25,651 nt of DNA from Cymbomonas tetramitiformis. Taxonomy: Eukaryota > Chlorophyta > Pyramimonadophyceae > Pyramimonadales > Pyramimonadaceae. Shown piece after piece: positions 1 through 11,080 of this stretch; position 1 is the stretch's first letter; the number at the start of each line of letters is the position of its first letter. The DNA is taken from contig LGRX02009911.1 of NCBI GenBank assembly GCA_001247695.2, positions 1 through 25,651 of the forward strand, read 5' to 3'. The notes beneath the pieces are model-generated. The model had not been told where the DNA came from. It did no database searches and worked only from the letters and a program-made list of their open reading frames with translations. The translations under genes were made by a program, and so were the position numbers.

Positions 1-40
1 TGCAAGCGCCCCCTCTCATCTCCCCCTCCATCTGGCACAC

Positions 41-70
41 AGCATTGAATTTGACAGCATTGAATTTGAC
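41..70. repeat. 15-bp perfect tandem duplication
   Basis: The unit AGCATTGAATTTGAC occurs twice in direct succession, at 41-55 and 56-70. It lies downstream of the last ABC transporter exon that could be placed. No function is apparent; it looks like a replication-slippage duplication. Confidence 0.9.
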
Positions 71-299
71 AATCAAGACAAGAATTGTTCAGGAATTTAT
101 TCTGCAAATTCCGAATAAACTCAACACAAAACTCTAGACCTAAAAAATCCCAAAACTTGTTCCAGCATTCAGCTGCAGGTGGTTCGCCACTTCCGCTGGC
201 CTCTTATACGACACCCGATCCATCTTGAGGCAAATGCTACTAGCTGGCAAAAAGGAAGAGCTACACATAACAGGAAGAGGAGCAGGCTCATGGACGAAC

Positions 300-3200
300 C
301 TTTTCGCCGACAGACCAGAGGAGGTTTTGCTTGATTGTTCCGTCGAACAAGAGCACCTCCTGCTCGATGACCGATATCAGGTTGGGGGTATATACGGATG
401 TGTCTTCAACCCTGTAACCACCGGTCAGGCTCCAAGACCTTCCATGAGTGAAACAACACCAGATTTAGGGTTTAGGGTTTAGGGTGAAGGCCCGCGCAGA
501 ACAGAGGCTACTTGTGTGTGGCCGTTGCCGTGCCGCGGCTGTAGACTGCTACCGGCACGCTCAAGCCGGGTGGTGCTATTGTCGGGCGGTCAGGCACGCT
601 CGAGCCCGCACCCGAAGTAGTACAGCTTGCCATTCGTGGGCTTGTAGACGCCGTTGATCAGCTTCATAAGCGTGCTCTTACCACTCCCGGACTTGCCCAC
701 AACGCCTACCTTCTTCCCTGCTGGGAACCGGGCGAGCGGGATTGCCATCTGAGGTTTGTTTGATACTTCACCGCGTGCAGCGCCGTACGAGAAGTCCATG
801 TTGCTCATTTCGATGGCGTACTGGCTCAGAGGATCCACCACCTTCCCCGGAGGGGGGTCATCGATGGACGCGCGCGCAAGCCGCATCATGTCGCTCAAGG
901 ACCCTCTGGACACCTGTCAGCATGTAGGACCGAAAATTAGTCAGGGCCAATCATCTGCAGTCCGCCTGCGAGGAAGGAGGATTGCGGGATTACAGAACCT
1001 GAGAGTGAATTAAAAGTGAGGTGGATACATCCAGCGGCTCAAAGGTGTGCTGTGCACTAAGTGCACCAATGTGCTGGCCCCCCAGATGATGCATTTTAGG
1101 ATCTTCCCTTGACGCTTCTCCCCTCGCGTCCCCTCTCTAGACTGACTCAGATCAACGCATCACCAGACATCACATGTAGCCGGCAATCAGCCATCTCCGA
1201 GCCGCATCTTGAACGCCCTCCATTCGGTCCATATTGAGGGGCCATGCTGATGCGGTCAAGGATTAAAACATCGAGCGAGGACTCTGATGTCCTCATCCTG
1301 ATCGGTGTGCACATAACGGTCGATAGTGTGTTTCAGGGTACGAATTACTGATAATTGGGAAAAATATGTTGGATGCACTGCTTGGCTGTGAGAGGGCCTC
1401 CGGGACTGAGAGTGCGGCTGCAGGGTGCCTGCGAGGCGTGTGGAGGACCTGGAAGTATGCAAAGAGCCCTGCGGTGGTCTTGATGATGTCCATCATGCTC
1501 TGAACGCCCATCACGAAAGAGATGAACGCCGCCGCATCGATGTCCCCCACCCCCATCATGACCACACCTGCCAGAACCCCGCGCGCCCGCTCTATGGTGT
1601 GGAAGTTTTGACAGTGCGGGGGGGGACAGGTCTGAGGGGCACACTGTGTTCTGCAGTAGGCGGGCTCGTGAGGTGCTGAACACACAGGGCTGCGACGAGG
1701 GGGGCTGCGAAGGGCGAGGACGTGGGGTGGTCCTTCAGGGGTGTCGCACCGAGAATGATGTTGGAGAGGAGCAGCAAGAGACTCGAGAAGTTCATGTTCC
1801 TCACATTCTCCGAAACGCGCAGATCCACCCTGTCGTAGCCATCCTCCACCAGTGAAGCCCCATCCTGGAGCCTCTCCATCATGATTTGCGGCTTGCCCAT
1901 CAGCTTATTCGGCACGGTGGCCCCGATCATCTCATACATGCAATTCGAGAAGTCGCGCTTCGACTCGGTCAGCTTCAAACTCTCCGTGCCCACCTGCAAG
2001 AGGAGGAGGCCACAGATATCCCTCATGTCAGCGCACCCGACTCCTGAAAACCGCGGTTGCGTGCTTCTTCCTTCCCATTCCTGCCTATCACAGACGAGCA
2101 CCCCACAGAACGCCTACTCGCCAATGGTGAGGATAACCAGACTCCAGGCGAGCACGCGTCTAGGGAAGCACCAATCCCTGCAGCACAGCACCCCTCTTGA
2201 GATGTCGCCCATGCAAGTCTCACCTTTTCGAAACAACACTTTAGGATTTACAATACAGCCTTCCCATTCGCCTACGAGGTGTGGGAAAAGCTATTGGCTG
2301 CTCAAGGATGCCCGGAGTGCCGAGTGCAAAGGAAACACCATAGAAGCGTTTCTTTTAGCTAGGAATACGACTTTGCTCTGTGACGGCAATGTGGATGCAT
2401 TTCGATAAGAATCGCTTTGTCTCAGAGCTGATGCGAGTGGAAGTCGAAGGTCTTCTGACGGGCTCGACTGACACCCCGGAACAGGCGTTGCGTTCCCTGC
2501 TTGCCCGCCTGACGCACAGCCGGATATGGTCCCAATGCATAATGATAGCACAATGTGAATTTGTTATCATTATATGATAACAGATCATAAAATGATAATA
2601 ATCATATACATACGATCATTATATATTATGATAACATTAATACGTGTTTTTGTGCCCCCACACAATCACTGGACCCTTTTCGCCAGCCTCGCCCTTCAAC
2701 AGCGTGAGGCAAGATCAATTCATGCGTGTAAATTCATGATTTCCCTGGACATAATCGTAAGCAAATGCTGCGTGGTACGTTTACCCTTCGATGCACTCAA
2801 CTCGCTGAGGAATTGAACGAGTCGCCACATATTCAGACAAGGATATTCATTTGTGCACATCGAAGGGCCACAGGTGCAATAAAGTGTCTGTTCTTTAGGT
2901 TTTGTGCACATCGAAGAGCTACAGGCATGTCCAAGCGCCTGTTCTTAGGGTTTTGAAGATCACAATGCTCAGAGAACCATGAATCAAAGTGAGATCCCCT
3001 AGCCAGCCTTCCTGTGGATGCTCCAGGTTAGAACAGATGGGTTTCAACTGAGCCTTGCTGTGATCGAAGACAGCTGTGATGTTTCCGGATTGATCAATTG
3101 CAACACGGCGCACCTGTCCACTCTTGCCACGGCTGATCAGCGCAAAGATCGGCAGCAGGCACAGCACGAGAAGCGCCATCGGGGGGAAGATCACAAACAA

Positions 3201-5404
3201 CACGGCCAGCACGGAGGTTAGCTGCCCGATCGCCAGCATCAGGAAGAACAAAGCGTCGATGTTCAGGTTCATTTGCGTCACGCTGTTCTCGATCACCGAC
3301 TGTAGCCCCCATGCGCTGATCTCACATCGGGGCAGAGGCACGTTCCAAAGCCGAACGCCCGGCACGCTGTGCTAAAGACTGGAACAGTGGAGGGGAGGCA
3401 GGGAAGAAGAGTCCAAGAGAAGGCAGGGGGAGGACAGGGCCAACACGCCTGAATCTCTGCTTTGGGAATAGTATCGAGGTATGTCTGCGAGAGGTTGCAG
3501 ACGTGCACCACGTACATGTGCTGCACTGCTGGGATGAAGCCTCCTCCAGAGGGCAGCGCGTTGGCTAGCACATATTGCGACTGCAACCAATCAAAGACCA
3601 GGCAAATGTCATTCTCCAAAGCTTTGGGCAAAGACATTGGTGGGTGGCCAAAAAGGCAATAACCCCGGGAATAAAGTGCCAACGCCCACTGCGCCTTCCA
3701 AATGTGTGGCCTGCAGATGCAGTGGGGCGCACAAGCACGGGGAAGGCATGCCACTGCAAGGGGGTATCAGTGGGCAATGGCATCACCCTGATGTTCGCCA
3801 TGGAGCTCACTAACAGAGCTAAGACGTAACATGACATCAGCATAAAGTCAGGTGACACATCCTCGCCATTGCCCACCACCTCCTCAGAAACCAAAAGGTT
3901 GACAAGAAGAATTTGTGTAGCTGCAAATGCTGCCTGCGCCCCCCCCATTCATGCCCCCCCAAATGCTCAACCAGGGATTCGCATTGTCACCCTGTCATTT
4001 GCAGTTCACTATGCAACAGGCAGCAGACACAGAATTCTCATGAGATTTCTAGAATCTCTGTGCGTAATTCTGTGTGACCGTTAGCTTTCTATCTATATAT
4101 GATTGTGGCCGCTCATCACAACGGCGTACGCAAACACACTCGGCAAAAAGTTTGCTGAAGTGCTATCTCGATATGAATAGCGCCACGGCAAAACAACACT
4201 GCCAAGCACACCATGCGCATCTGACTGAAGCCACGCGTCCCTGCGCGCACTGCACACCCGATGCAAGCTTTGCCATCGTCCATTTGCTGTAGGAATAGTT
4301 GAAAGAAATGAGCTCACCTGATAGGATACAGCGCCAAAGCATACAAGAGCGTTGGAGGATTCAAATTCCCACAGCCATAAAAATGTAAAGGCGATGACTT
4401 CCCAGGTTGTAGCCATGTTGGCATCTTCCTCCTCGGGCTCGCTTGCAGCCTTGTTGCTCTCTGTTTCCTCAATAGCTTCTTTGTTTGAAACCTATTGCAA
4501 ACACCGATCCATGTTCATGCCTAAAGCAGCACAAGCACTCAAAAGCAACGAGAGCCACACTTCCCAACTGTTGGAGCACTTCCGGCCCCGCGTACCTCTC
4601 CGAATTGCGGCCTGTCCACGGGAATTTCCGTGGGGGACGAGTTATGAGTCGAGGAATCTCCCACGGGGTGCACTCTTTGGGAATCTTTCGCTGACCGGCC
4701 AAAAGTAGCGAGACGAAACAGTCCCAGTTCGCCTTCCTCGTCCTCGTCTTTCTTACTGGCTTCCTCCAATTTTAGAGGCGTCTGTTTCATGCGTATCCCA
4801 TAGGCACAAGTCAAGCTCATCTCTCAAAGAAACGCTGCAAGTCAAAGCTCACGTGTGTCAAAGCAGCTAAATTCCAAGTAAGATTCGGCCTCCGTGCGAG
4901 TGTTGCCCCTTGCACTTCCCAAGGTTGCGAAATGTTGCCCAAATTCGAAGAGTCTTGTCGGGGAGAAAGAACCGGGTTAGCCAAAAGAAACTCGTACGAG
5001 AGTGCGAAGACTCAGTCCAAACGAGGACGCTGCTACTTCTCCCAGTGAGCAGATGCAAGAATGTCAATAGGTCCAGCGTCCAATACACTATCACACTGAG
5101 CAACCTTGCGAAGGGATGAAGAGATGAATCGCCAAATTGCGGGCGAGGGAGAAAGCTTCAAACCCCGCTAGGGAGGCCTGCAGGGGCCTGATGCGCCATA
5201 CATCGGGGCAGAATGGCAGGAGGCTACGAGCCGTGCAATCGAAGACTTCACCTCAATCTTCGTGAGAAAGCGCACAGGCATCATCCATGATCTAGTGTCC
5301 GATAGCTTCAACCCCTTCTCAGCCACGAAGTGTGGCACAAATGTCCGACTCTCCGCTAGTTTGTGCTGCACTTTCTGCTCTTCGCTCTCAATCAAAGGAG
5401 CCAT
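300..5404 (-). CDS. ABC transporter (membrane domain plus start of nucleotide-binding domain), 10 exons, 3' incomplete
   Basis: ATP-driven membrane transporter; substrate unknown. Exons read on the minus strand: 5404-5252, 4781-4596, 4491-4318, 3933-3787, 3580-3449, 3299-3114, 1993-1750, 1567-1449, 913-612 and 411-300. They join in one frame for about 585 residues. Exons 3, 4, 6, 7 and 8 encode hydrophobic membrane segments. The exon 5/6 junction rebuilds the loop typical of exporters (YLDTIPKAEIQ then SVIENSVTQM). Exon 9 has the aromatic A-loop (MDFSYG) and Walker A GKSGSGKST at about residues 520-528. Exon 10 has the Q-loop (ISVIEQEVLLFDGTIKQN). Signature motif, Walker B and H-loop are not seen and should lie in 1-299 or beyond the window. 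Acceptors are good (ttgcag, ctacag, gacag); the donor of intron 5 is GC. Exons 1 and 2 have no recognisable homology, so the start is uncertain. The layout resembles an ABCB-type half transporter. Confidence is high for exons 5-10 and lower for exons 1-2. Confidence 0.85.
464..484 (+). repeat. Interstitial telomere-type repeat, (TTTAGGG)3
   Basis: Three perfect TTTAGGG units stand head to tail at 464-470, 471-477 and 478-484. They lie within the intron between ABC transporter exons 9 and 10 (611-412). This heptamer is the telomere repeat of land plants and many algae. Short interstitial copies can arise during double-strand break repair or as remnants of a former chromosome end. Single TTTAGGG or TTAGGG look-alikes occur elsewhere in the window (about 2944, 11027, 11687 and 12174) but do not form arrays. 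Confidence 0.85.
2545..2640. repeat. AT-rich block with a 19-bp perfect palindrome in an intron
   Basis: Within the long ABC transporter intron (3113-1994) a block of about 95 bp is nearly all A/T and rich in ATGATAA/TTATCAT words. It contains the perfect palindrome GTTATCATTATATGATAAC at 2563-2581, with 8-bp arms and a 3-base centre. It could be a MITE remnant or simple low-complexity sequence; no flanking duplication was found. Confidence 0.7.
2851..2952 (+). repeat. 51-bp imperfect tandem duplication in an intron
   Basis: Two units begin with the same TTGTGCACATCGAAG, at 2851 and 2902, and both end near a (T)TTAGG word. Identity decays in the middle of the unit. The pair lies in the same long ABC transporter intron as the AT-rich block, about 160 bp downstream of exon 6's 3' end in transcription order. 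Confidence 0.75.
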
Positions 5405-5955
5405 ATCCCTGTAACTCACCCACACACACGCCGGCCTTTCAGACACCGATCTGCACGCTTCGGATGTGGCCACACGTGATTCTTGGCCAAGGCTAAGTAC
5501 GAGCCATCTACGAATCGAGGTGACTGAGAAGGTGCTCCCTGCACAAGAACCTCCCTATGCTCCATGATCCGAACTTTCTATTGTAAGTTAGCGGTGACAG
5601 GAAAGTTGGAATGTGGACAGCTGAAAAGTTTGAAAGGGGAACAGCGAGAGACCGATAGAGTTCAAGGCTCAGGGGGGGCCTCCCGAACCACGCACGACTT
5701 TGGTAGTCGCGGATAACGGCCGAGAGCACCTGCCCAAGCGCCTTCGGGGTGGGAGGGGAGTGGCGGCCGGAATTACTTCAAGGTAAGTTTAAGGAACCCC
5801 AGAGTTGCCTTTTCAAGTGTTTTCAGAATGTCGAGTTTCGGGGAAGTCTGTGAGGTCACATCCCTGCACTCATCCTGCGAACACCGGACGGATGGAGAAA
5901 GTGAGGTGCGGGGCTTTCTCCGAGCACACACGTGCAACTCTGTGTTCCGATCTGC
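5405..5955. other. Intergenic spacer between the ABC transporter gene and the next minus-strand gene
   Basis: No convincing coding exon was found here. Short open frames on both strands lack homology and sensible splice sites. The stretch probably holds the 5' leader or promoter of the ABC transporter gene and the 3' untranslated region of the upstream gene ending near 5956. A GTGAGT donor-like word and a TTACAG acceptor-like word lie just upstream of the proposed ABC ATG (5402-5404), so an upstream exon is possible. Confidence 0.4.
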
Positions 5956-7978
5956 TCAGAACACGTTCCGGAGAGAGTGCCAGGATATACGAGCAAGCCA
6001 AAGATTCAAAATCAAACGAGGACCATGCACGGCAAGCTTGAGATGTTCTCTGTCTGTAAAGCTTCCTTCAGCATCTTGAACTGCAAACTGCACTGCAAGG
6101 AAAAGCCGCTCCTCTCGAAGCAGTGAAGCAGTGAAATCAAAACGATCAGGTTCAAGGACTTTTATCCCGGTGTCTATAAATATGCTGAAGCAGAATACCT
6201 GCGCCACCAATAAGTAATTGGCTGCACCGTGTTTGCGGGCAAGGAGTAAGGACGTGAAAAGAGTCGCATATCTGTCATATAATGCTGTCGAACACTGACC
6301 CTGCACATGGCAATACGCAGAACAAAAAATATTAGCTTCCAGCAAACTGCAGAACACCAGCAAAATTGTTTACCTACATCAGTGCATATCTGAGTCGTTT
6401 CAGTCGGACCTGGGCAGAAAGACACAGAGAGAGGGCTGCCAAAAAGATTGTCTGCCATGCTTACGCCTAATACGCCCAAAGGCTTGCCTTGAACAGAGTG
6501 TGCCTATTCCACAAAATGCGTTTCACCTGTCACAAGCCGTAGAGCTCAACAGAAGACTCACACAAAGAGTTACAGTTGGTAGAATATTCTTCGCTGGAAT
6601 GATTCCTCTCCAACATAAGAAGGCATAAACGGGCGGAGCAACTTCTCAGATGGAGCACCTGCAGAACCTCCTCGAGGCTTGATCCTTCAAAATCGGATAG
6701 TGGCTCGGGGCTTAAATGATTCAGCACGTGAAGGCGCCAGCCAGTTGCAAAGAATAAGCTGCTGCACGACAAAGCGTTGGGAGAGCCTCCGGCCAGGCAG
6801 AGCACACACAAGCCAAGCTCTACTTCGTAAATCGAACGAGCCAGAATAACAATCGGAGCGTCGTGCTTTTGACCGACGACTGGAACACCTGTCACGAAGG
6901 CCGGCAGTATGCAGTCTGAAAGAAGCTCGCCAAGGTCCTCTTCGGGCGTTTCTTCTCTTGCAAAATGGGGCGACAAAACAGAGCCAAGAGACCCTGCTAC
7001 GGACGACCCCAGTGTCCCTGCTACATTCACCACTTGTCTGATTTTGCCAAAGCCTGAGTTCGCGGGCGACTTTCCTGTAGAAGTACTGCCACTTGCATGC
7101 CTCTGTCTGCGCTGAGACAGCTTCGACTCCGCAAAAGGGTCTTCTATCCTGCAAAGATTTCGAGATAGGCGTACGGGTTGGCACAATAGGTATTAGTTCA
7201 ACATATGTCGGCCCCTGTGTCCTATTTCAAAATAAACAGGCTCTGCTAGGATCGCTGAAAACCTTTCGGCTGAACGTGGACTTCCAAGCGAGTCCCGATT
7301 TTCGAAAGGTCCAAGAGATGAAGACACCGGTAGGAACGCGCAACGGGACAAAGAAACAAAACAATGTGCCGGGGGTGAAACGCACTTGTGAAGCCGTGCG
7401 TTGGTGTTCACCAGGTACGCGTAAACTGGCGAGGCCAGAAACTTTCGAGCAGCCGGAGATTGGTCTACCAGTTCGCTGTCTTCTAGAACCTCATGAAAGC
7501 GATCCAAACGCTGCGCGACATTCGACTCAATGCCATCCTCGTCTCGCGAGTATAGAACAAAATTTTTGGTCTGCAGAGTGCGTTGGAATCCAGTTTTCAT
7601 CAGATGCTTTGTAGTATCCCACAACAGTTCATGTTGTTCCTCAGGGTTATGATATCCAGTTTCGTTGAATTCGCAGGTGACGACCGTGCCAGATTTCAAA
7701 TCCCATGAAGTGTGACGTGGCTCGTCACTCTCTGCTTCCTGCGTGTGTTCGACATCGGCTTCGCGGGCATCCACCTCGAAAAGCACCAGGCTTAGACTTG
7801 ATTCGTTTGCCTCAGCTGTGTTGTCAAGGGTCGCCGGGCTTGTCGACGTTGACTCTGGGCCAGTCACAATTACCACTGACCTTGGGCTAGTCTCCTCGGA
7901 TAACAGGCCGGCCACAACCACCTCTGACCTTGGGCTAGTCGCATCAGACCTCGGGCTAATCTCATAGACCGTTTCCAT
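5956..7978 (-). CDS. Unrecognised multi-exon gene with Ser/Pro-rich N-terminus (SPRS repeats)
   Basis: The family is not recognised. The first exon opens with ATG at 7978 (METVYEISPRSDATSPRS) and stays open to a donor near 7412-7418. Its first third carries three SPRS repeats and is rich in Ser, Thr, Pro and Val; the rest is hydrophilic and mixed-charge. A second exon begins after a good acceptor at 7149 (tttgcag) with IEDPFAESKLSQRRQR. It contains a Gly/Ser/Val run (VAGTLGSSVAGSLGS) and can read through to a CAG/GTGCTC donor near 6659. Using the weaker donor after 7418 restores the frame; the stronger one at 7412 does not. A possible last exon at 6173-5956 follows a TTTATAG acceptor and ends in TGA. 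Exons between 6.2 and 6.65 kb could not be settled. The gene may begin further upstream, since the frame stays open to 8044. Confidence 0.5.
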
Positions 7979-8126
7979 CTCTCCGCTTAAAGTAGGTGTG
8001 GTTGTACCTGACGCAACGAGAAAGCATTTACCGCCATTAGCCACACGTTCACTGTAAAGTATTACAAAAAGGAATCGATGTCGTTTACGCGAGAATCGCG
8101 CGAGATTTCACATCATATTACGGCGC

Positions 8127-8531
8127 TTGATTCAACACAAAGGCAATACGACAGCTAAGCGCTCACCATTTGGGAATACTAAGGGAGCAAGGGCGACTCC
8201 AGCACGCGGCCCGGCAGTGTCCCATTTAGGTGCCCCGCCTTCCCATTGCTCCTTCGTGTCGTTAGGGAGAGATGCCATCACCTCTGATAAAGTGAGAAAT
8301 AGGGCACGGAACATGCGATCAGTACGCAGGAAACAGAGGCTCTCGGGACAAAATGAACGTCTGAAAGAGAATCAACAGCAGAGGCTCGAAAAGGTGACTC
8401 GCCTTTCGCAAGGAAGTATCCGTTCGTTAAAGCCGAAGAAGGGAGATATATCTAAAAACTTTATGATGAAAACGAAGCCAAGGGTGGTTGCGTATCACGA
8501 CACAAAAAACGACCTCCTCACGTTCTTTTAG
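8127..8531 (+). CDS. Small basic ORF, divergent from the preceding gene; doubtful
   Basis: The open frame spans 134 codons, but its first ATG comes late (about 8312, NMRSVRRKQR), so it is either an internal exon or a shorter protein. From there the sequence is strongly basic and polar, rich in Lys, Arg and Gln, and ends in TAG. It faces away from the minus-strand gene beginning at 7978, so the 8.0-8.1 kb gap could be a shared promoter. No domain is recognised. It may be a chance ORF. Confidence 0.25.
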   Translation: MIQHKGNTTAKRSPFGNTKGARATPARGPAVSHLGAPPSHCSFVSLGRDAITSDKVRNRARNMRSVRRKQRLSGQNERLKENQQQRLEKVTRLSQGSIRSLKPKKGDISKNFMMKTKPRVVAYHDTKNDLLTFF

Positions 8532-8685
8532 CGCGTTACATCGCCTGTGAGTTTTCGTGTCGCCGCTAAACATAGCTGGCCCTTCAAAAGAACATCTGAT
8601 AAGAGAAAACGATATTCCAGCAATAACAGGATGTCTCCAAGACAATATCGCAAATCGTTTTTCTTGTGGAACAAGAGTCTGGCTG

Positions 8686-8741
8686 AAACTACTCGAAAGA
8701 GGTCTCTTGACGCAAACTACTCGAAAGAGGTCTCTTGACGC
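8686..8741 (+). repeat. 28-bp perfect tandem duplication
   Basis: Two identical 28-bp units lie at 8686-8713 and 8714-8741. Each starts AAACTACTCGAAAGAGG and ends TCTCTTGACGC. They sit outside any supported exon, and the perfect identity suggests a recent duplication. Confidence 0.9.
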
Positions 8742-9387
8742 AAAGTCCGACTCCCAAATCCAAGACCCAGCCAAACAAGTTTTGAATTCAAAGATTCAAA
8801 TTGTTCAAAAACTTGAAAACATCTTCAAAATTATATCATAATTTTCACGCCTCGACATTTTGAGAATATAAGGGCGTGCTTCAAGAACACAACATGTCAG
8901 GGGAGAAGGGCACTCCACTTACATACAAATACCATCGTATATAAACGCATTAATTGATTCCGCACTACCTCGCACTACAACATGTTATGGAATTTTTCTC
9001 GCGGATGCATATGTTTGCTACCGTATTGCGATGTTGCTTCAAAACATATGCACGGGAAAAGGGTAAAGGTTGGTCTCAAGCGGAGAAAAAGTAAAAAAGC
9101 TTTGTATTTGTTTTCAAAAAAAGTGCGTCTGGATAATACATAATTGAGAAATTTATTTCGCAATTATGAAGTACGGGGGAGGGAATTTCTGACCCTGAAA
9201 AATTGAGCCCGAGGCCCGCCGAGGGCCGGACGATTTTTTCTGAGAATTTTTGGTTTTTGCTCACTGGGGATTTTTCCTCGGGACGGAGTTCCGATGAATC
9301 CGGCAGTACGACTTTCCTGAGTTTTGATTGGTCGCGTTGTGACAACCTGAACCGTGGTGGGTGAGACAGAGTCTCAAAAGTGTAAAG
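8742..9387. other. AT-rich gene-free spacer
   Basis: No supported gene was found. The stretch is AT-rich to about 9180 and contains a GC-rich imperfect hairpin near 9197-9240, where a GAGCCCGAGGC arm faces a GAGGGCCGG arm between TGAAAAATT and TTTTTT flanks. A loosely similar GC core with TGAAAAAT at its edge occurs at 19417-19480. Confidence 0.5.
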
Positions 9388-9722
9388 TCCGCCGGAAATG
9401 ACACTAGTTCGTACACTTAGGTGGCATATCCAGTGCGTCATTCTCGGTGTACGGCTAGTGACCTAGATCACGGGGAAGCTGAAATCCCCCCCCACTGTAT
9501 GGGGGTCCAGCTTCTCCTAGTATCACCCCTTGCTGCGTGTGTCACTGGTCGTGTGTCACCGTATGACACTCACCTGCTAGAAAGCTCACTCCCGTAATCC
9601 TTCTATCAGTTTTGTTATCACCGGTTTCCCCATCACTGCCTTCTGAGTTCCTGTTGCAGTGAAATAGTTATATATATATATATATTCACACAAATATATA
9701 CCTATTTTCACCTGTTCTATCA
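9388..9722 (+). repeat. Repeat modules A+B, first copy
   Basis: Module A (about 9388-9467) matches 13735-13820: both contain CCGGAAATGACA, ACTAGTTCGTACA, GTGTCAT/GTGGCAT and CATTCTCGGTGTAC. Module B (9468-9722) begins TCACGGGGAAGCTG and ends CTGTTCTATCA, with an internal (TA)n tract. It matches 11081-11329 with only a few substitutions and a length change in the TA tract. B follows A directly at a CTAGA word (9463-9467). Confidence 0.85.
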
Positions 9723-10240
9723 GGTTATGGGTCCCACTTCACGTGAGTGGTGATTCCGGTTGGTTCGGCTCGCTTCGGTTCGTCCGATTCTACAAACCGT
9801 CAACACCGTTTTTTTTACCGTCAACATCGCAGCATAATTCAACTGCGAACCGTATCAGCGGCAATTTTTCCGTCTCCGTTCCCTTTGCCGCTTCCGTTAA
9901 CCGTGGTTTACCCTACCGACTGTGACTGGGAATCCGCGCACCGTTTCCGTCAGCTGTTGACATCACAGCTATCGCGGCTTGATCCGCACCGTAAAAAGCG
10001 GCGAGTCCCTTTCCGTCTCCGTTCTTTTTGCCGCTTCCGTCTTTCGTGGCTTGCCAACCGACTGTGATTGGTATCCCGCGCACCGTCTCCGTCAGCTTTC
10101 GTGCATTTTGGTGCACTCCGTCATTTTTTTTAAGAATCCTTCTACACTCTGGCCAGCAGCGCCTCTGCTGCCGGGGGACCGCTTTACCGTACGGCATTTT
10201 TGACGTCACCACCGTTTTCCTCGTCAAAAACTGCCCCAAT
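9723..10240 (+). repeat. CCGT-rich region with a ~160-bp imperfect tandem duplication
   Basis: After a GGTTATGG word shared with 11425 and 12292, the plus strand becomes pyrimidine-rich with dozens of CCGT or ACCGT words. Two imperfect copies, about 9865-9965 and 10010-10115, share TTTCCGTCTCCGTT, TTTGCCGCTTCCGT, ACCGACTGTGA and GCGCACCGT. No ORF has recognisable similarity. It could be an internal region of a non-autonomous element. Confidence 0.65.
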
Positions 10241-10349
10241 TTGACCTTTCGATCGTCCAATTCGCTTGATTTTTCGAGAAGATACCGTTTCGCTTGGGAA
10301 CCCTATCTTGGGGTTCGCAGAATTCTGCAGACACCTGGCTGGAGCTGTC

Positions 10350-10783
10350 ATGTCCACTAAACGTCAGCGTGCACGTATGGCCGCTGTTCGTTCAGCGTTG
10401 CTCTCTCTCCGAGTGCATCGACATCCTTTTACCGCTGGTTATGTTCTGGTGGTGCCTGGTGGTGCTTGCGCACCAGGCACCAATCCGACGACGACAACAT
10501 CCTGGACGACAACGACGAGACCAATGACTTCCGCGACTTCGTCTCGCCACTTCCCTCACCTTCGCCTTATGCCCCCAGTGGTCGCCATCTGGTGGTGTCT
10601 GGTGGTGCTATCACGACCGTTTCCCCCCTCTCCATCATCCCTTTCGAGTTCCTCCCCATGGCCTCGATCACGTTCCCTCACCGCATTTTCCACCTTCCAC
10701 CTCCCTATCCCCTCTTCAACGACGCATTCGCTCTGGTGGTGCCAGGCCGCTTTTGGCTTTGGCACCGCGTGGGCATTGGCTGA
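10350..10783 (+). CDS. Hypothetical protein in two overlapping frames (basic N-terminus, acidic then proline-rich C-terminus)
   Basis: ATG at 10350 gives a basic start (MSTKRQRARMAAVRSALLS). At 10450-10482 a 12-bp perfect inverted repeat interrupts the message. Immediately after it a different frame continues from about 10470 to the TGA at 10783. The second part starts acidic (SDDDNILDDNDETNDFRDF) and becomes Pro/Ser-rich and hydrophobic. Codon third positions in its acidic part are mostly C or G (GAC, AAC, ATC, TTC), as in a real gene. The break could be a small foldback insertion, a very short intron (GTTATG to CACCAG) or a frameshift. The family is unknown. It lies between the two module B copies, so it probably belongs to a mobile element. 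Confidence 0.4.
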
Positions 10784-11080
10784 TTCATCGTTTTCGTGGC
10801 GCTCGAGGACTTCTGCAATCGAGAACTCCGCCGCCGCCATTCCGCAATCACGTCGCGGCTTGTAGATGCTTGCCTTGATGTACAAAGACCGTAGAGCGGG
10901 ACTAGCCCGCCTAGCCTGTTTATATGTCTCTTAGATGCCTAGGCAGCGCCCATGCACGGATGTGCTTCTAGCTGGGTTGGAAAAGGCCCCCTCGGCCTGG
11001 ACACTAAATTGACATTGGGTTAGGGCTTAGGGTTTTCCTTGCTCTCGCATGGCCACTCACACCTTCGGGGTGAGGTGGTG

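Noticed and set aside
225..482. Plus-strand ORF running into TTTAGGG repeats
   Set aside because: It is the shadow of ABC transporter exon 10 on the other strand; the minus-strand frame has the conserved Q-loop.
6909..7614. Plus-strand ORFs opposite the 5956-7978 gene
   Set aside because: Shadows; the minus-strand frames have better splice sites and composition.
9076..9441. Minus-strand ORF of 121 codons
   Set aside because: No ATG in good context, no domain, and it crosses the repeat module boundary.
9468..9722. Helitron end (TC start, CTAG near the end)
   Set aside because: The flanking bases do not fit A/T insertion on the right, there is no hairpin near the 3' end, and no Rep/helicase.
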